Source of the DNA: Mytilus californianus
Taxonomy: Eukaryota > Mollusca > Bivalvia > Mytilida > Mytilidae
Reading direction: 5' to 3'
Length of the DNA: 64,000 nt
Assembly: GCF_021869535.1 (NCBI RefSeq)
Contig: NW_026262581.1
Coordinates: 120,308,771-120,372,770, forward strand
The notes beneath the pieces were generated by a model. That model did not search any database and was not told where the DNA came from. It worked only from the letters and a program-made list of their open reading frames with translations. Positions 23,775-34,942 of this stretch are shown here, one piece after another (position 1 is the first letter of the stretch; the number at the start of each line of letters is the position of its first letter). The position numbers and the translations under genes were made by a program.

Positions 23775-24141
23775 CTGAGTTTTGCTGTGCGTATTGCTGT
23801 GTTTCTTTATTCTACATTGGCTAGAGGTATAGGGGGAGGGTTGAGATCTCACAAAACATGTTTAACCCCGCCGCATTTTTGCGCCTGTCCTAAGTCAGGA
23901 ACCTCTGGCCTTTGTTAGTCTTGTATGTTTTTTAATTTTAGTTCATTTATATGTTTTGGAGTTTAGTGTGACGTCCATTTTCACTGAACTAGCACACAAT
24001 TTTATTTAGGGGCCAGCGGAGGACCACCTCCGGGTGCGGGATTTTCTCGCTGCATTGAAGACCCATTGGTGGCCTTCGGCTGTTGTCTGTTCTTTGGTCG
24101 GGTTGTTGTCTCTGACATATTCCCCATTTCCATTCTCAATT
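23775..24141 (+). mobile_element. Second truncated copy of the 9594-type retroelement tail
   Basis: Matches 10330-10680 nearly base for base (GAGTTTTGCTGTGCGTATTG, GAGGTATAGGGGGAGGGTTG, TTCCCCATTTCCATTCTCAA end). It includes a segment near 23880-23905 (GCGCCTGTCCTAAGTCAGGA) missing from the first copy, so neither is derived from the other. Its 66-codon frame is not a gene. Confidence 0.8.
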
Positions 24142-25055
24142 TTATCATCATGTAATATTTGTGAAGTTGATACAAAATTCAACTTAGATGAATTGGACTA
24201 CATTGTATTCTTGTTTAGTTCATATAGCTCCTAACGTTTTATGTATTTATGCATCACTGGCTTTCAAATGTTTGGTTTGAGCTTTCTTGATGGGCACACA
24301 ATTCATACAGTGTTATTTTCATTTTCAAAATGCATGTAAAACTCTTTATGATGCACATATTTGATTTAAAATTGTAAATAAAACTACAAATGCTTAAACA
24401 GAAAATGTAAACCACGCAATTAAGTAACTCGGAATATGCATTATTCCTCAGTGTAGGAAAAAAAGTATCTGCGAAAATCCCCGGTAGTAGGGAGTCTCCC
24501 TGGAATGCCTACATTTTATAGAATAGATCAATATATTCCTCGTGTGCTAACGAATAAATTTAATAGATTGCTTTATTTAATGAATGTTGATTATAGTAAT
24601 TTCAATTATCAGGGAAATATATAAAGTATAAAACCAAGAAAATTTTAACAAGGATTTGTATAGTCATACGTGTACTCTATACAAATCTTTGGTTTTAAGG
24701 TAAATATATTTTGTACTATAAAGTTGTTGTTTTTGTTTAATCTACCCACTCTTACTCATAAAATAAAAAGTTGAATAAAAGTCCATTTAACTTTAAGAAA
24801 TGTAAGATATATATAGATTATTACGTTGCAGCTTTTAATCAGCACTTGATGAAGATCAATAATTCAAAGAAAAAAAAGATATACATGTAACAGAATATCA
24901 ACCCACTTGCACCTGTAAAATATGTTATAAAATAAAAGTACCTCCAACTTTAAGAAAGACATAAAAATCTTCCTAAATGTACACAAATAGTGCATAAGCT
25001 ATTGGAAAGACGTTCGCCAAATAACCGAAATCGTCTGGACATGCAGTATTAAGTC
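24142..25055. other. AT-rich spacer with a hairpin
   Basis: No gene. A perfect 11-bp inverted repeat, GATTTGTATAG at 24653-24663 and CTATACAAATC at 24677-24687, is extended imperfectly by AAACCAAGA and TCTTTGGTTT. The left boundary of the Polinton relic must lie near or within the end of this stretch, but I could not find its terminal repeat. Confidence 0.5.
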
Positions 25056-25390
25056 ATGACAAATGCCACCCTAAACATTGATACCGACAAATTGGCTGAC
25101 TATGCGCATGAAACTGTTATGGAACTTCAGCAGATTGCCACGGACGAAGGTTTGAAGGTATATAACAGGAAATCCAAGGATGCATTGGTGACGCTTATTG
25201 AGCGCACAGCGGTATTTACGAAGAAGCAACTCAAATGACTCGCAAAGAAACGAGCTATGACCAACTACTGAGGAGAGATGAGTTGAGGACGTTAGTGGAA
25301 AAGGACATTAAACAGTCCCCAGTCGAGGAAGACGTGGAAGTAAAAGACAAGCGCAATACGTTGAAAGGTGTATTTGGTACGGTACGGTAA
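25056..25390 (+). pseudogene. Polinton polymerase upstream region, SAP-like segment
   Basis: An open frame of 60 codons contains MELQQIATDEGLKVYNRKSK, resembling the short helix-extended-loop-helix (SAP-like) motif found at the start of many Polinton polymerase ORFs. The adjacent frame continues the coding sense past a TGA and shows KKQL then TRKETSYDQLLRRDELR. It reads into a further broken segment at 25386-25480. I infer an N-terminal extension of the polymerase gene, or a small separate gene, now broken. Confidence 0.45.
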
Positions 25391-25496
25391 CCATTAAACC
25401 TCTTTTAGTGTGAGTCGCGACACCATCGAAGGTAAGATAGCAGATGCGTTAAAGGAGAAGAAGTGGTTGAAAGTACAATAGACCCTTAGCGTAGAG

Positions 25497-28201
25497 ATGG
25501 TAAAGACAAACCCAGCAACTTGGGAGAGCACATATGTCTCTCCATTCTTTAGATCATCCAACACAACCATCACTGAGTTAACAGACATTAAGGTTAAAGA
25601 GAAAATTGCAAAATATCAGCGCAAGTGTAGAGGATGGACACTTGGAAACATTCAATATCTAGACATTTACTTGCACAAATTTAAGCCGCTTGCTGGGAGT
25701 TCCTACACTACACTCCCACAGAAACTTGCGCGAAAGAAGGCGATCATTAATGTGAAGAATGAGGATCAGCGACGTTTTTATTGGACTTTTTCAGCAATCC
25801 ATCATGATGAGGTAGACCAAAAAAGTACCGCCAAAGTGACTCAATGCAAAAATTGGACTGACGAGCTCAAGTTTGAAGGCATCGAGTTCCCAGTCTCACT
25901 CAGAGCAATCGATCATTTTGAAAAGCAGAAGGAAGATATCAATGTGAATCTGGAGTTTTGTAGCCAAAAGAAGCCAGTGAAGATTGAACTGTCAGAGGAA
26001 GGAACATTTTTATAATTTACCAATTACAATCGCACAATGAGAGTCCCATTTACCATCTACGCTGACTGAATGCTTCGTAGAGAAGATTGATACATGTCAG
26101 CCCGACCCATCGAAAGCGTACACGAAGCATTATCAACACCACACACCATCGGGTTTCTGCTATTATGTGAAGTATGAACATGGAGATTATAACAAAGCAC
26201 CAGTCTTCTACCAAGGAATCGATGTGGCTAAGAAATTTGTAAAACGCATTGAGAATGAGGCAGTTGCCATCCCCAAGATTTACTAAAACAAGAAAAAGAT
26301 GGGGATGACTGAGGGAGACAAGGAATGTTTTTAATCTAGCGTGGACTGTCACATCTAGGAATGGACAAGGTCCGAGATCACAATCATCTTACAGGAAAGT
26401 ATCGCGGTGTTACACAAAATGATTGTAACTTAAGACTACAAACTACCGTGGTTTGCTCCCATCGCGTTTCACAAGTGGGCACGATGCATAATTCTTTGTC
26501 AAAGAGCGGTGGTTTGAAGAAGGTAAACTCAACTTCATACCAAACACTGATGAGAAGTACATCAGCTTTTCAAAGAAGGTGGGAGATTTAGAGATAAGAT
26601 TCATCGATTTATGTCGGTTTATGCCGAACTCTCTGGACAACTTGGCAAAGAACTTGACAAAGGATCAGTTCAAGACAGTGAAGGCGATGTGTGGCGAACA
26701 CTACGAGTTGTTGCTGCGAAAGGGAGTATACCCTATGATTATGTAGATGGTAGGAAGAGGTTAGAGGAGACTGAACTACCATCCAGGCAACACTTGCAAC
26801 AAACATATCGGAGAGGATATCATCGATGAAGACTACGCTTATGCACAAAAGGTGTTTGTCACAATTGAGTGTAAGACCATGCGTGATTATCACAACCTCT
26901 TCCTAATGTCTGATGTACTGTTTTGACGGACATTATGGAAAACTTCATGGATGTATGCATGGAGAACTACAAGCTAGACCCCATGTGGTACTACACATCG
27001 CCAGGATTAGCCTACGACGCAGAACTCAAAATCATAGGAGTTAAATTTGAGCTGTTTTTCGACCAAGACATGCTTCATATGTTTGAAAAAGAAACCAGAG
27101 GAGATGTTGCTCAGATAATTCATCGATATGTTAAGGTCAACTACCCATACTTAAGCGACTATGACAACACACTACCAATGAAGTATTTGGCTTGAACTAC
27201 TCCGATGATCACAAGTATGGGTGTGTGATTCAATGCAACATGGAGTATCCTAAGGAACTCCTTGATGAACACAATGACTACCTATTGGCGCCTGCGAATG
27301 TGGAGATCAACGAGGAGCACAAACTGGTTCCGACACTGAACAACCGAATTAAGTATGTACTCCATTACAGGAATCTCAAAAAATACCTGCCAATGCATTA
27401 TGGGAATGAAAGTAACTAAGTTACACTACACCATCAGGTTCAAGCAGACACCATGGCTCAAAAAATATAAAGACCTCAACACCAGTCTTCGAGCCAAGGC
27501 TAAAACCGACTCTGAGAAGGAATTCTTCAAACTGATGAATAACTCGGTGTTCGATAAGACCATGGAGAATATCCGTAAGACAGATGATGTCAAACTGGTG
27601 ACAACAGAGAAGCAAGCATTGAAGCTTGTGGCCAAGCCCAACTTTGATCGCCGGATTGTCTTTACTGAAAACCTGGTTGCAATCCATATGAAAAAGACCA
27701 GACTCAAGTTTGATAAGCGTATCTACTTTGGAAGTTGCATCTTAGATCTGTCAAAGGTCTTGATGTATGAATTTTACTACGACTCCATGCGGAAGATGTA
27801 TGGTAATAACGCCAAGCTCTTATTCATAGATACTGACAGCTTTGGTTATGAGATCCAGATTTTTACAAGCATATTGCTCCGCATGTTCGAGACAAGTTTG
27901 ATAACTCCAGTTACCCAACCGACCACTCCCCAGGAATTACAACCAGCATCAACAAAAAAGTCATAGAAATGTTTAAGGATATGTGTGGGGGTAAAATGAT
28001 GAAGGAATTTGAAGGTCTTCGAGCAAAAATGTACGCCTACAAGGTAGATGAAGAAGTCACAAAGAGGGCCAATGTCATTAAACAAGACATCACCTTTTAT
28101 GAATACAAGAGATGTCTCGACACACAACAGGAAATTTAAAAGCCAGTGATCATTATTAGGAGTCGCTTTCACAACATGTTTACCGAGGAGTTAATAAAAT
28201 A
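25497..28201 (+). pseudogene. Decayed Polinton/Maverick family B DNA polymerase
   Basis: Protein-primed DNA polymerases replicate these self-synthesising transposons. Fragments follow in the normal order over 2.7 kb: the pre-exonuclease domain (25497-26015, YQRKCRGWTLGNIQYLD, KLARKKAIINVKNEDQ); an Exo I-like region at 26041-26072 cut by a stop and 2-bp loss right after YAD; a DHNHLTGKYRG segment (26376-26408); SFSKKVGDLEIRFIDLCRF (about 26560-26620); AYAQKVFVTIECKTMRDYH; MENYKLDPMWYYTSPGLAYD; NNSVFDKTMENIRK (motif B region, from 27540); and LLFIDTDSF (motif C with DTD, about 27820). The remainder, DKFDNSSYPTDHPSG, is one frame off. Stops or frameshifts lie at roughly 26015, 26066, 26285, 26590, 26925, 27195, 27418 and 27850, so no enzyme is made. 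Family assignment is firm; number of breaks is approximate. Confidence 0.88.
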
Positions 28202-28326
28202 ACAAAATAGCACTCTCAGTCAAGGATGACAAGATCTGTAAATAAAGAACCATCAATTTGAAACCTCTCAGTCGCAATATGGATGCTGGAACAAAGCGGT
28301 GAGTCATTTAACAAGTGAAAGACAGT

Positions 28327-28759
28327 ATGAGTGAAACCGAAGCAACACAATCCAAGTGTGACCAGATTAAGACGGATATAAAACGGATGGAGAAAGGATA
28401 TGATGCAACAATAAAAGAACTCGAGAAAAAATGATAGACAAAGTTGGCAAGTCTGAATGCGTCTCAACCAACGGTGGAAAGATGGCGACTGACTTAGATA
28501 TGCAGAACTATTCCATTCGACAACTCCCCGAAGGTAAGATGGCAGAAGGCTGGTATGCAAAGAATTTGCAAGAACTGATTGTAAACATGCAAGGGAAAAT
28601 TAAGCGTGTATTAAGATATTGGAGGACATGGAGCAAAGCTTGGACAATCTAAAGGTGTTTGATGAATTAGAATTTACTGCTAAGAGATCAAAACGTAGAA
28701 CCGTTAGTGATTCAGTATTCAAGCATGATCGAAAGTCAGAGCTTGAACGCCTCGGTTAA
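28327..28759 (+). pseudogene. Broken coiled-coil-like Polinton ORF
   Basis: Three frame-shifted pieces make one hydrophilic protein. It starts at the ATG near 28327 (TDIKRMEKGYDATIKELEKK), continues at 28431-28620 (GGKMATDLDMQNYSIRQLP) and ends at 28757-28759 after NLKVFDELEF and KSELERLG. Charged heptad-like stretches suggest a coiled coil. I think I have seen similar short ORFs in invertebrate Polintons, but I cannot name a function. Confidence 0.45.
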
Positions 28760-28829
28760 CCTTCATATTCTAACAACCTTTACAGTCTTGACAAATCTTC
28801 AAGACAAAAAGCTTGCTGAGAGGGTGTTA

Positions 28830-29185
28830 TTACATGTCTGATTGTTTGATCCAAGAATTAAATTACTTAGGGTACCCCTCCACTTAACAATGACCTCTTT
28901 CACATCATCCCAGGTTCGCTTTTGCAAGAATTTTTCGATGCGGTACAATTCTTGATTAGTCTTTTGAAGATCGGGTTCATAGAATTAAACCTTGTATTTC
29001 CTCATCATTGAAATCCTTGAGATGGTAGGTTGGGATTGAGTGTTTAACACTTGGGAAATGGTAAACACTTATTCGTTCCACCTAGAGCTGTATCCCTTCT
29101 GAATTTCACCCTTTTTTTTGGTGATTCGAAACTTGTCATCTACGCGGAACCGAGCCTGCTGCATGGGAGGAATGCCACCGTAATT
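28830..29185 (-). pseudogene. Polinton integrase, C-terminal remnant
   Basis: Read on the minus strand, this gives RFRVDDKFRITKKKGEIQKG, then a stop, VFTISQVLNT, a frameshift to YHLKDFNDEEIQG, DLQKTNQELYRIEKFLQKRT and a terminal VKW-G-YPK / FNSWIKQSDM box interrupted by a stop. This is the SH3-like plus chromodomain-like C-terminus of the retroviral-type (rve) integrases carried by Polintons. The catalytic core is not visible, so the gene is truncated as well as broken. Its orientation opposite to the polymerase is normal for the family. Confidence 0.7.
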
Positions 29186-29239
29186 CAGCATCAACAGCAT
29201 TCTAATTAACAGTGATATCATCAGTGATATCAACGCTAT

Positions 29240-29443
29240 GTAAACGGATCACAACCCACCATCTACAGTCTCCCAAATGTTTCGCCTGGCATGAAGATCA
29301 TTCAAAATTCCCAAAACTTATTCTATTTACCAGTAACACGGAGAACCATCCATCACATAAGTACTTATTTAACTGATCAAGAATTCCCACTAATCTCAGA
29401 CGTAAACATTTTAACGATACGTTTTCATTTTCGTGAGGTATAA
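29240..29443 (+). pseudogene. Penton-like minor capsid remnant of the Polinton
   Basis: The last ~40 codons before the stop at 29441-29443 read FYLPVTRRTIHHISTYLTDQ followed by ILTIRFHFREV. The pattern Y-x-P-V-T then L-T-D-Q then a beta-rich end with a conserved H-x-R matches the C-terminus of the small jelly-roll protein of Polintons, as far as I recall. Upstream, PSTVSQMF is one frame off. A remnant only. Confidence 0.5.
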
Positions 29444-29592
29444 ATAAATGAGTTATCACACATGGTTTGAATTTAACATAAAATAAGGTTAACAAATTAC
29501 AAAAAGCAGCACAGAATGGATGCTCGGTCAGCATCCGTTTATCGCATGCTAATCTATCGGGGGAACACAAGATGTTGCTCACTCAGTGACAA

Positions 29593-30012
29593 ATGCAAAA
29601 GATCGACATGCTTTTGAAGAGTGGTGAAGGTGGTATGGTCTTGGAGCAGAGTATAAAACAGCTAAAACAAAACATGCAAAAGGAAGGTTGATTCTTACCC
29701 ATGTTGGCCGGTTTGGCTATGAGAGCTTTTCCCATGTTAGCAAAGAGTGTACTACCTGCTTTTTGAGTGAGTGCATTGATTGGATTATGAAGCGGTGCCA
29801 TGAACAAAGCCATAGATTCTGATCTCTGCCTCAAACGCGGAGGCAATTTGTGTTGTGTAAAGGCTCACGGTAAAGGTATGTATCTCACCCCAGGTCAATT
29901 ACCTTCTACCTATCGAAATGGTCTACTTGAAACATGGTAGACAATTCTACGGTCAGGGGTTAATTCTACGTTCTAACAGTCCTTTTAAAACATTCCTCTC
30001 TTAGAGGTATGA
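29593..30012 (+). pseudogene. pVI-like minor capsid remnant of the Polinton
   Basis: An ATG at 29593 opens a frame with KSGEGGMVLEQSIKQLKQNM. After a shift near 29690 the reading becomes PMLAGLAMRAFPMLAKSVLP, hydrophobic and alanine-rich, then LKRGGNLCCVKAHGKGMYLT, and ends with NIPLLEV at about 30012. The order (amphipathic hydrophobic helix, G-rich Y/CLKRGG then HGKGLYL-like box, S-P-F-K-N-I-P end) is typical of a minor capsid ORF next to the penton-like gene in Polintons. Several stops interrupt it. Confidence 0.55.
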
Positions 30013-30029
30013 TCCTCCAGGCTGTAAAC

Positions 30030-30488
30030 GAACGGATGAAGTAGACTCTGGGAAGCAATCGTATCGAGAAGCCAGGATCCGATTCGTTGAACATGAGCTA
30101 GAGATAGAAATGCATAAATACACTCGAATACTAAAATCATACAACAGACTAGACAATGTGCTTTCCGTTGCATTAGGAACTTGTAACAAGTGTTCTGTTC
30201 TAAACATCGTTTGTACATCCGGTGCACTTAGCACAGCTGCAGAAATCGGATACATTGATTGCATTCCTTCGAGTTCACTAGCTGTCATTAATTCGTTGGT
30301 GGGGTTAACAGTGTTATCCAAACGTATCAACAAAAACCTTAAAAAAAACAACCATAAAGATACCGTACGCCTCATCAGAACCTCCAGATCTAAGATTGAA
30401 GATGGTCAGCAAGGCTTTGGATGATGAGTATATCAGTGAAATAGAATTAACAGGTATTGTCAAATTGCTTGAACTTTTACTACGATGA
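30030..30488 (+). pseudogene. Polinton small membrane-like ORF (broken)
   Basis: The frame from about 30030 contains HELEIEMHKYTRILKSYNRL, a hydrophobic centre (ALSTAAEIGYIDCIP, SLAVINSLVGLTVLSKRINK) and a basic tail. A frameshift near 30400 restores coding sense as SKALDDEYISEIELTGIVKL and a stop at 30486-30488. Proteins with this layout (Y-x-R/Q-I-L-K-x-Y start, two hydrophobic helices, SKAL-D/N end) recur in invertebrate Polintons; function unknown to me. Confidence 0.5.
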
Positions 30489-30544
30489 CAAACTGCGACA
30501 AGATACACCATATACCGAGGACCTTACTGCGCATGCGCCGTAAT

Positions 30545-30665
30545 AAACGTTCCACCACTACACACATCACTCCGTTACGCTCCGCAATGTGTTCCGTTAG
30601 GAACGTTTTCCCCCTTCTCCTATATAAATAATTTCTAATCCAGTTTTTTTGCCGGATTAGAAATT
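30545..30665. repeat. Nested inverted repeats downstream of the Polinton ORFs
   Basis: AAACGTTCC (30545-30553) pairs with GGAACGTTT (30600-30608), enclosing ACACAT (30562-30567) and ATGTGT (30587-30592). Next to it, AATTTCTAATCC (30630-30641) pairs perfectly with GGATTAGAAATT (30654-30665). They separate rightward ORFs from a leftward one (30700-31010), so they may be a transcription-termination or replication-related structure. Confidence 0.8.
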
Positions 30666-30699
30666 AGAATCTTTTAATTTTTTTTTCAATTTTTACTTA

Positions 30700-31010
30700 C
30701 TTTCTTAACAAGGTCGTATGAGAAATACTCCTGCTTGGTCTTTTTACTCACTTTGAAGCCTGTACTCTTCACAATGGCTCTTTCCAAAGGTTCATTTTCT
30801 TTCTTTAGTCAGTACAGTCCCACACCCTAGTCGTTTCCCCTTTTCTGTTTTTCAATACCAAACTTACCATTCACTTCTACCACCTCCAGAATTTTGTAAA
30901 CCACTCCAGTGGGTAGTTCATTCCATTTTATAGTTTCCTGACTCTGCAACCTTTTCCTGCAAGTTTTCCTGCAAGATATCTTCGCTCATAAAGTCATCTT
31001 CTTGTTCCAT
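30700..31010 (-). pseudogene. Small broken ORF, possibly of the Polinton
   Basis: The minus strand from the ATG at 31010 reads MEQEDDFMSEDILQENLQEK, then, one frame off, WNELPTGVVYKILEVVEVNG, a stop at 30829-30827, and finally KKENEPLERAIVK and TKQEYFSYDLVKKV. The W-N-E-L-P-T-G-V-V-Y-K-I box looks like the first strands of a short OB-fold-like, single-strand-binding-type protein I associate with invertebrate mobile elements, but that is a weak recollection. Clearly a coding relic with at least two frameshifts. Confidence 0.4.
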
Positions 31011-34000
31011 TTCAACTTCATACTTTTTTTAAATATGCCATTTAGTATAGTACTCACAAAAGACATTGTTCTTTGCAACTCTTTTTCAATTTTGGATGTA
31101 GGTATCATACTTTCCGCCTCGAAATTGGGAAGCGCCGGATTTAAGCGCGATACTTTTCCATTGGAATTAGGTAGTGCGGCAGAAACGGTAATTTGACACT
31201 ATCTGGTAGATGATTTTCTACATGAATAATCTGGCCTGATAATAAACGGAAATAAATAACCTTGCATCAGACAGAACGAAAACTAATATTCTGCCCAACA
31301 AAATGCCGGACTATGCAGAAAATAGTTGTGAACAAAAGTGAGAATTAATGTCCACGCAAAAACCCGCGCAAAATTAAAAGAAAGTCGTACTAGCAAAACA
31401 TGAAAATGAATATTCCCTCCGAAAACAAAATCCCCCGCGCCAGAATATCAAATGGTCGTCCCAGACCAAACATAGATAACTTTAATACATTTTTAATACT
31501 GATGATTGCTATGTCATCCCCAAGATGGCAAAATTTTGCAAACTTGTGCTATCAGTAATAAAATAACATATTGTCTATCATTTTTCATTTAATCATGCAC
31601 TATATTATGCTATTTCAGGTTTCACCTGTTTATCAACTTTCCTTACCGTATATGTGTTATGTTAATTTGTTAATTGTATATGTTATTCACATAGCTCAGA
31701 GGCCTTTGTGCACGGGGTCTTGAATTAAACTTGAATCATGTACCCTCATTTTATGGAACACAATTGGAATTAAATTTTGTTTTCAAGAGGGATTTGTACT
31801 TTACCGCTACCTTTTAGCTCCTCGATAACGCCATCATTTTTTTCAATGAACATTGAACGACCATCAGGTGTAGTAAGGGTTAATCAAAAGTGGAAAACCA
31901 TGACCACTGAACACATTCTAAGTTGAATCTGACGGACTTCTTTAAATATTCTGTGGTAATTACTGCTACATGGTTTGTAAATTATACTACTGCTACATGT
32001 GGGTTTTGATTTTTATTGTGTAATGTCTTTGTGTGATTATATTATAACAAATGTGATGAAAAAGACAATTGTTAATGTTACTTGTTTTAAGCATTCATTG
32101 CTCTCGAGGACAATTATTGATATCAAGTGGTATTAACACATATTGCAGTCATAGGCTATGCTGTTCCTGATTCTCATTCTAAATTTTTTTATATTTCTGC
32201 CAGAGATGTCTAGCTATTGATTCTCATTAATATAAGCGAAAATTGCTAACAAGTAGTGTTCTCGTCTGATGACAAACACTGGCGCCTCAGTCGGTTTTTG
32301 CATCTCGTTAGGGTTTTTACTTTGAATGAAATGGTTATGACGTTGTTGTTTTTTTATATTCTTTAGATCTGATTGGAAGAAGAGAATATTCAATTTTGTC
32401 TCTTCACGGACGTGTGTTTTACATGTTGAAATGATTTCTAGAGGCTTTAATAGATACATTTCTCTTATGGATTACCACTAATCGTGTTTGTTTTGGATAG
32501 TACTAAAGATCGCTCCATTTTTTTCTTTTTCGCTGCTTATCCTTGTGTTAGCCTAATTATTCAATGAATGTGTGTAAAACAGTTTATTTGTGCAAGAGTG
32601 CTGCATTTTACAAAATTATGACTACCAGAAGCATATGTGATTCTGTTTTTATATGCTAACTTATTTTATGCATTTTCCGGGTACGACATTTTAAATAATG
32701 ACCGGTTATTGCAATAAGGAGCCAGTGGATAAAGTTTATATTTAGTTGTGCGTCTGCCAATTGCAACAAATAAAAACAAAATACTATGGTATCTACAACT
32801 TCAAACGGAACAACAATTCGTATGTTGAGAGTCTTTAAACCTCTATTAGTGTATGGAATTGTGCTATTATTTTGTCTTAACAATATTTGGAAATTGTTGC
32901 CGCAAAGTTTGAAATCCCATGTGTATTGGACATTAAGATGGGAACACGACAACATGGTGATGATGCTACAGAGGAGACAAAACAAATGCACATCCAAAAA
33001 TTCTGATAACCTCAAGCAAAATTAGAATTAGGCTTGGTGGGTTACAGGTAGGGTTTATTGTAACATCTAATCTTTGATTGTATTGGTTTTTAGAGAATAA
33101 GTTATTGTATATCGTGTTTAATAATTCGTGTATATCTAAAAATTGAAAACATGGACTTTGACATTCGCAGTCTATTTACAATGGTCAGGGATATCGAATT
33201 TATAAATTGTGCTCTACTTTTTAGCTTATTTAAAAATGTAGTCCTTTGGTAAATTGGCCTTTAGCTGTCTTCATATTCATATCTCAAATAAAATAATATT
33301 TATAGTTAAAATTCTAATTGTTTGGGAAAAGATGAAGAGATATCCCTTTCAACTTTTTAGTTCGCTCGGTAAACAATTTAAAAAAAAACCTTTTCTGTCC
33401 TTTCCTATGCTAAAGTAAAAACGAGTACATTTGAACCATCCACACTTTGTTTTTATAATCCACCTGTGGAATGGTTACATTTTATAACATTTATACCAAA
33501 ATGTGTTTTCCACTGTATACTTTTCAATTATGGAAAACATGTATTTTAGCAATTCTACATGTGGAAGCTCTTCAACCTTTCATATCATCTATTCAATAGT
33601 CCAAAAGTGAAAATTTAACAGAATAATAATGTTATGCTATTATGCCCTTTAAATGTTCCACTGGTTTCGAATGTTTCATCTTCATTTAGTTTGATAATGA
33701 AACCTTAGTGTATTACTTCATCCCTCTATTTTAGGTGTACCAAGCCAACACAGGGAGATATATTTGCCATAAAAAGAAATAGGGCATGTCTTTAACATTA
33801 AAATGATTTAAAGAAGCACTGCGCCAGTATTTACATAATGTTTATGAACTTCGTACAGATATTATAGACCCCATTATAACAAAACTCCAAAAATGTGCTC
33901 ATTTTCTCAAGGAGAAAAACACATTCCGATTTTATGGAAGTTCCTTATTGTTTGTTTATGAAGGACGTGTATCTCATCAGCAATGTCAAAACCCAAACGA

Positions 34001-34731
34001 CTGTAAAATAGATATTTGAATGATTGACTTTAATAAAAGTACACATATAGATATACAGGAAGACTGTAGTACATAATATCCCTGATTCAGGATACCTGTT
34101 TGGTCTTAGGCATCTTATTGACTTGTTTACACAGATAAAAAAAGAAGGTTTAAAGTACGATAGAAATACGATGGAAATATAGTAACTTTTACACTATTGA
34201 AGTTAACCAATCCTCCATTCAGAGAAGGCAAAGAAGCCAGTCATTGGAAATTAAGACTACTTTTTTTTTGCTCTTACTCCTTATTGCTGGATGTTCAGCA
34301 GAAAAGCGGTAATTATCACTTTTTCAAGGCATTAACTGTTAAAATTTAATGAAGATTAATCTAATTGATTGATTTAGAAATGATTTTCATTTGAAGACTT
34401 TTTGTGAAAATGTATGGATTTTGGTAAAGGTGAAGGTAAGATTTTTGCACAAATTGACATTAAAATCAAATGTATTTTGAACTATTTCTTATTTGCAGTA
34501 TTATATGTTGAATCTTTATACTTAAATAAATCATTACAGTTTTGTTTTAAAACATACTCATTTCATGGGTTATAAAGCCTTGGAATGACAGAAAAATTAA
34601 GCAAAATCGTGAATATATGACTTGCACATGCTTAGAAATACCATAGAGCACAACAATCACTCAAAAATTATTTAGAAAGTAGTTATATCTTGTATGTATA
34701 TACTCACTGGCAGAAAATTGTCTTCGACAAT
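31011..34731. other. Intergenic; no firm gene
   Basis: AT-rich. Apart from the possible exon at 32786-33025 I see no recognisable coding region, RNA gene or long repeat. The 81-codon minus frame at 32214-32459 has no recognisable motif. Confidence 0.45.
32786..33025 (+). CDS. Possible N-terminal exon of a type II membrane protein
   Basis: The 79-codon frame begins MVSTTSNGTTIRMLRVFK, followed by one hydrophobic segment (PLLVYGIVLLFCLNNIWKLL) and a charged, lysine/arginine-rich stretch before a stop at 33023-33025. A short basic cytosolic end, single anchor and stalk are what the first exon of a Golgi glycosyltransferase or sulfotransferase looks like. No splice donor precedes the stop convincingly and no catalytic exon is visible nearby, so it may be chance. 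Confidence 0.2.
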   Translation: MVSTTSNGTTIRMLRVFKPLLVYGIVLLFCLNNIWKLLPQSLKSHVYWTLRWEHDNMVMMLQRRQNKCTSKNSDNLKQN

Positions 34732-34942
34732 TACTGTAAATTCAGAAATTATTGCTTGCATTTATTATTGCGATTTTTTAAGAATGGACAAAAATGCGAG
34801 ATTAATTATTGCGATTTCAGGAAAATCTCCATACAGATGTATGTTTCAGATACCAAAATGTGAGTTCTTATTACTGTGATACTCACACAGTTGCATTATT
34901 CGCATTAATAAAAACCTTGCAATAATTTCTGATTTTACAGTA
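34732..34942. mobile_element. MITE with ~24-bp terminal inverted repeats
   Basis: The ends TACTGTAAATTCAGAAATTA (left) and TAATTTCTGATTTTACAGTA (right) are inverted repeats with one mismatch over about 24 bp. The interior repeats TTATTATTGCGATTT and GATTAATTATTGCGATTTC. A diverged relative is at 62047-62256 in a TRPN intron. Non-coding. Confidence 0.8.

Noticed and set aside
26050..30511. Minus-strand frames across the Polinton relic, some over 100 codons
   Set aside because: Apart from the integrase end (28830-29185), the conserved motifs are on the plus strand; the minus frames are shadows.
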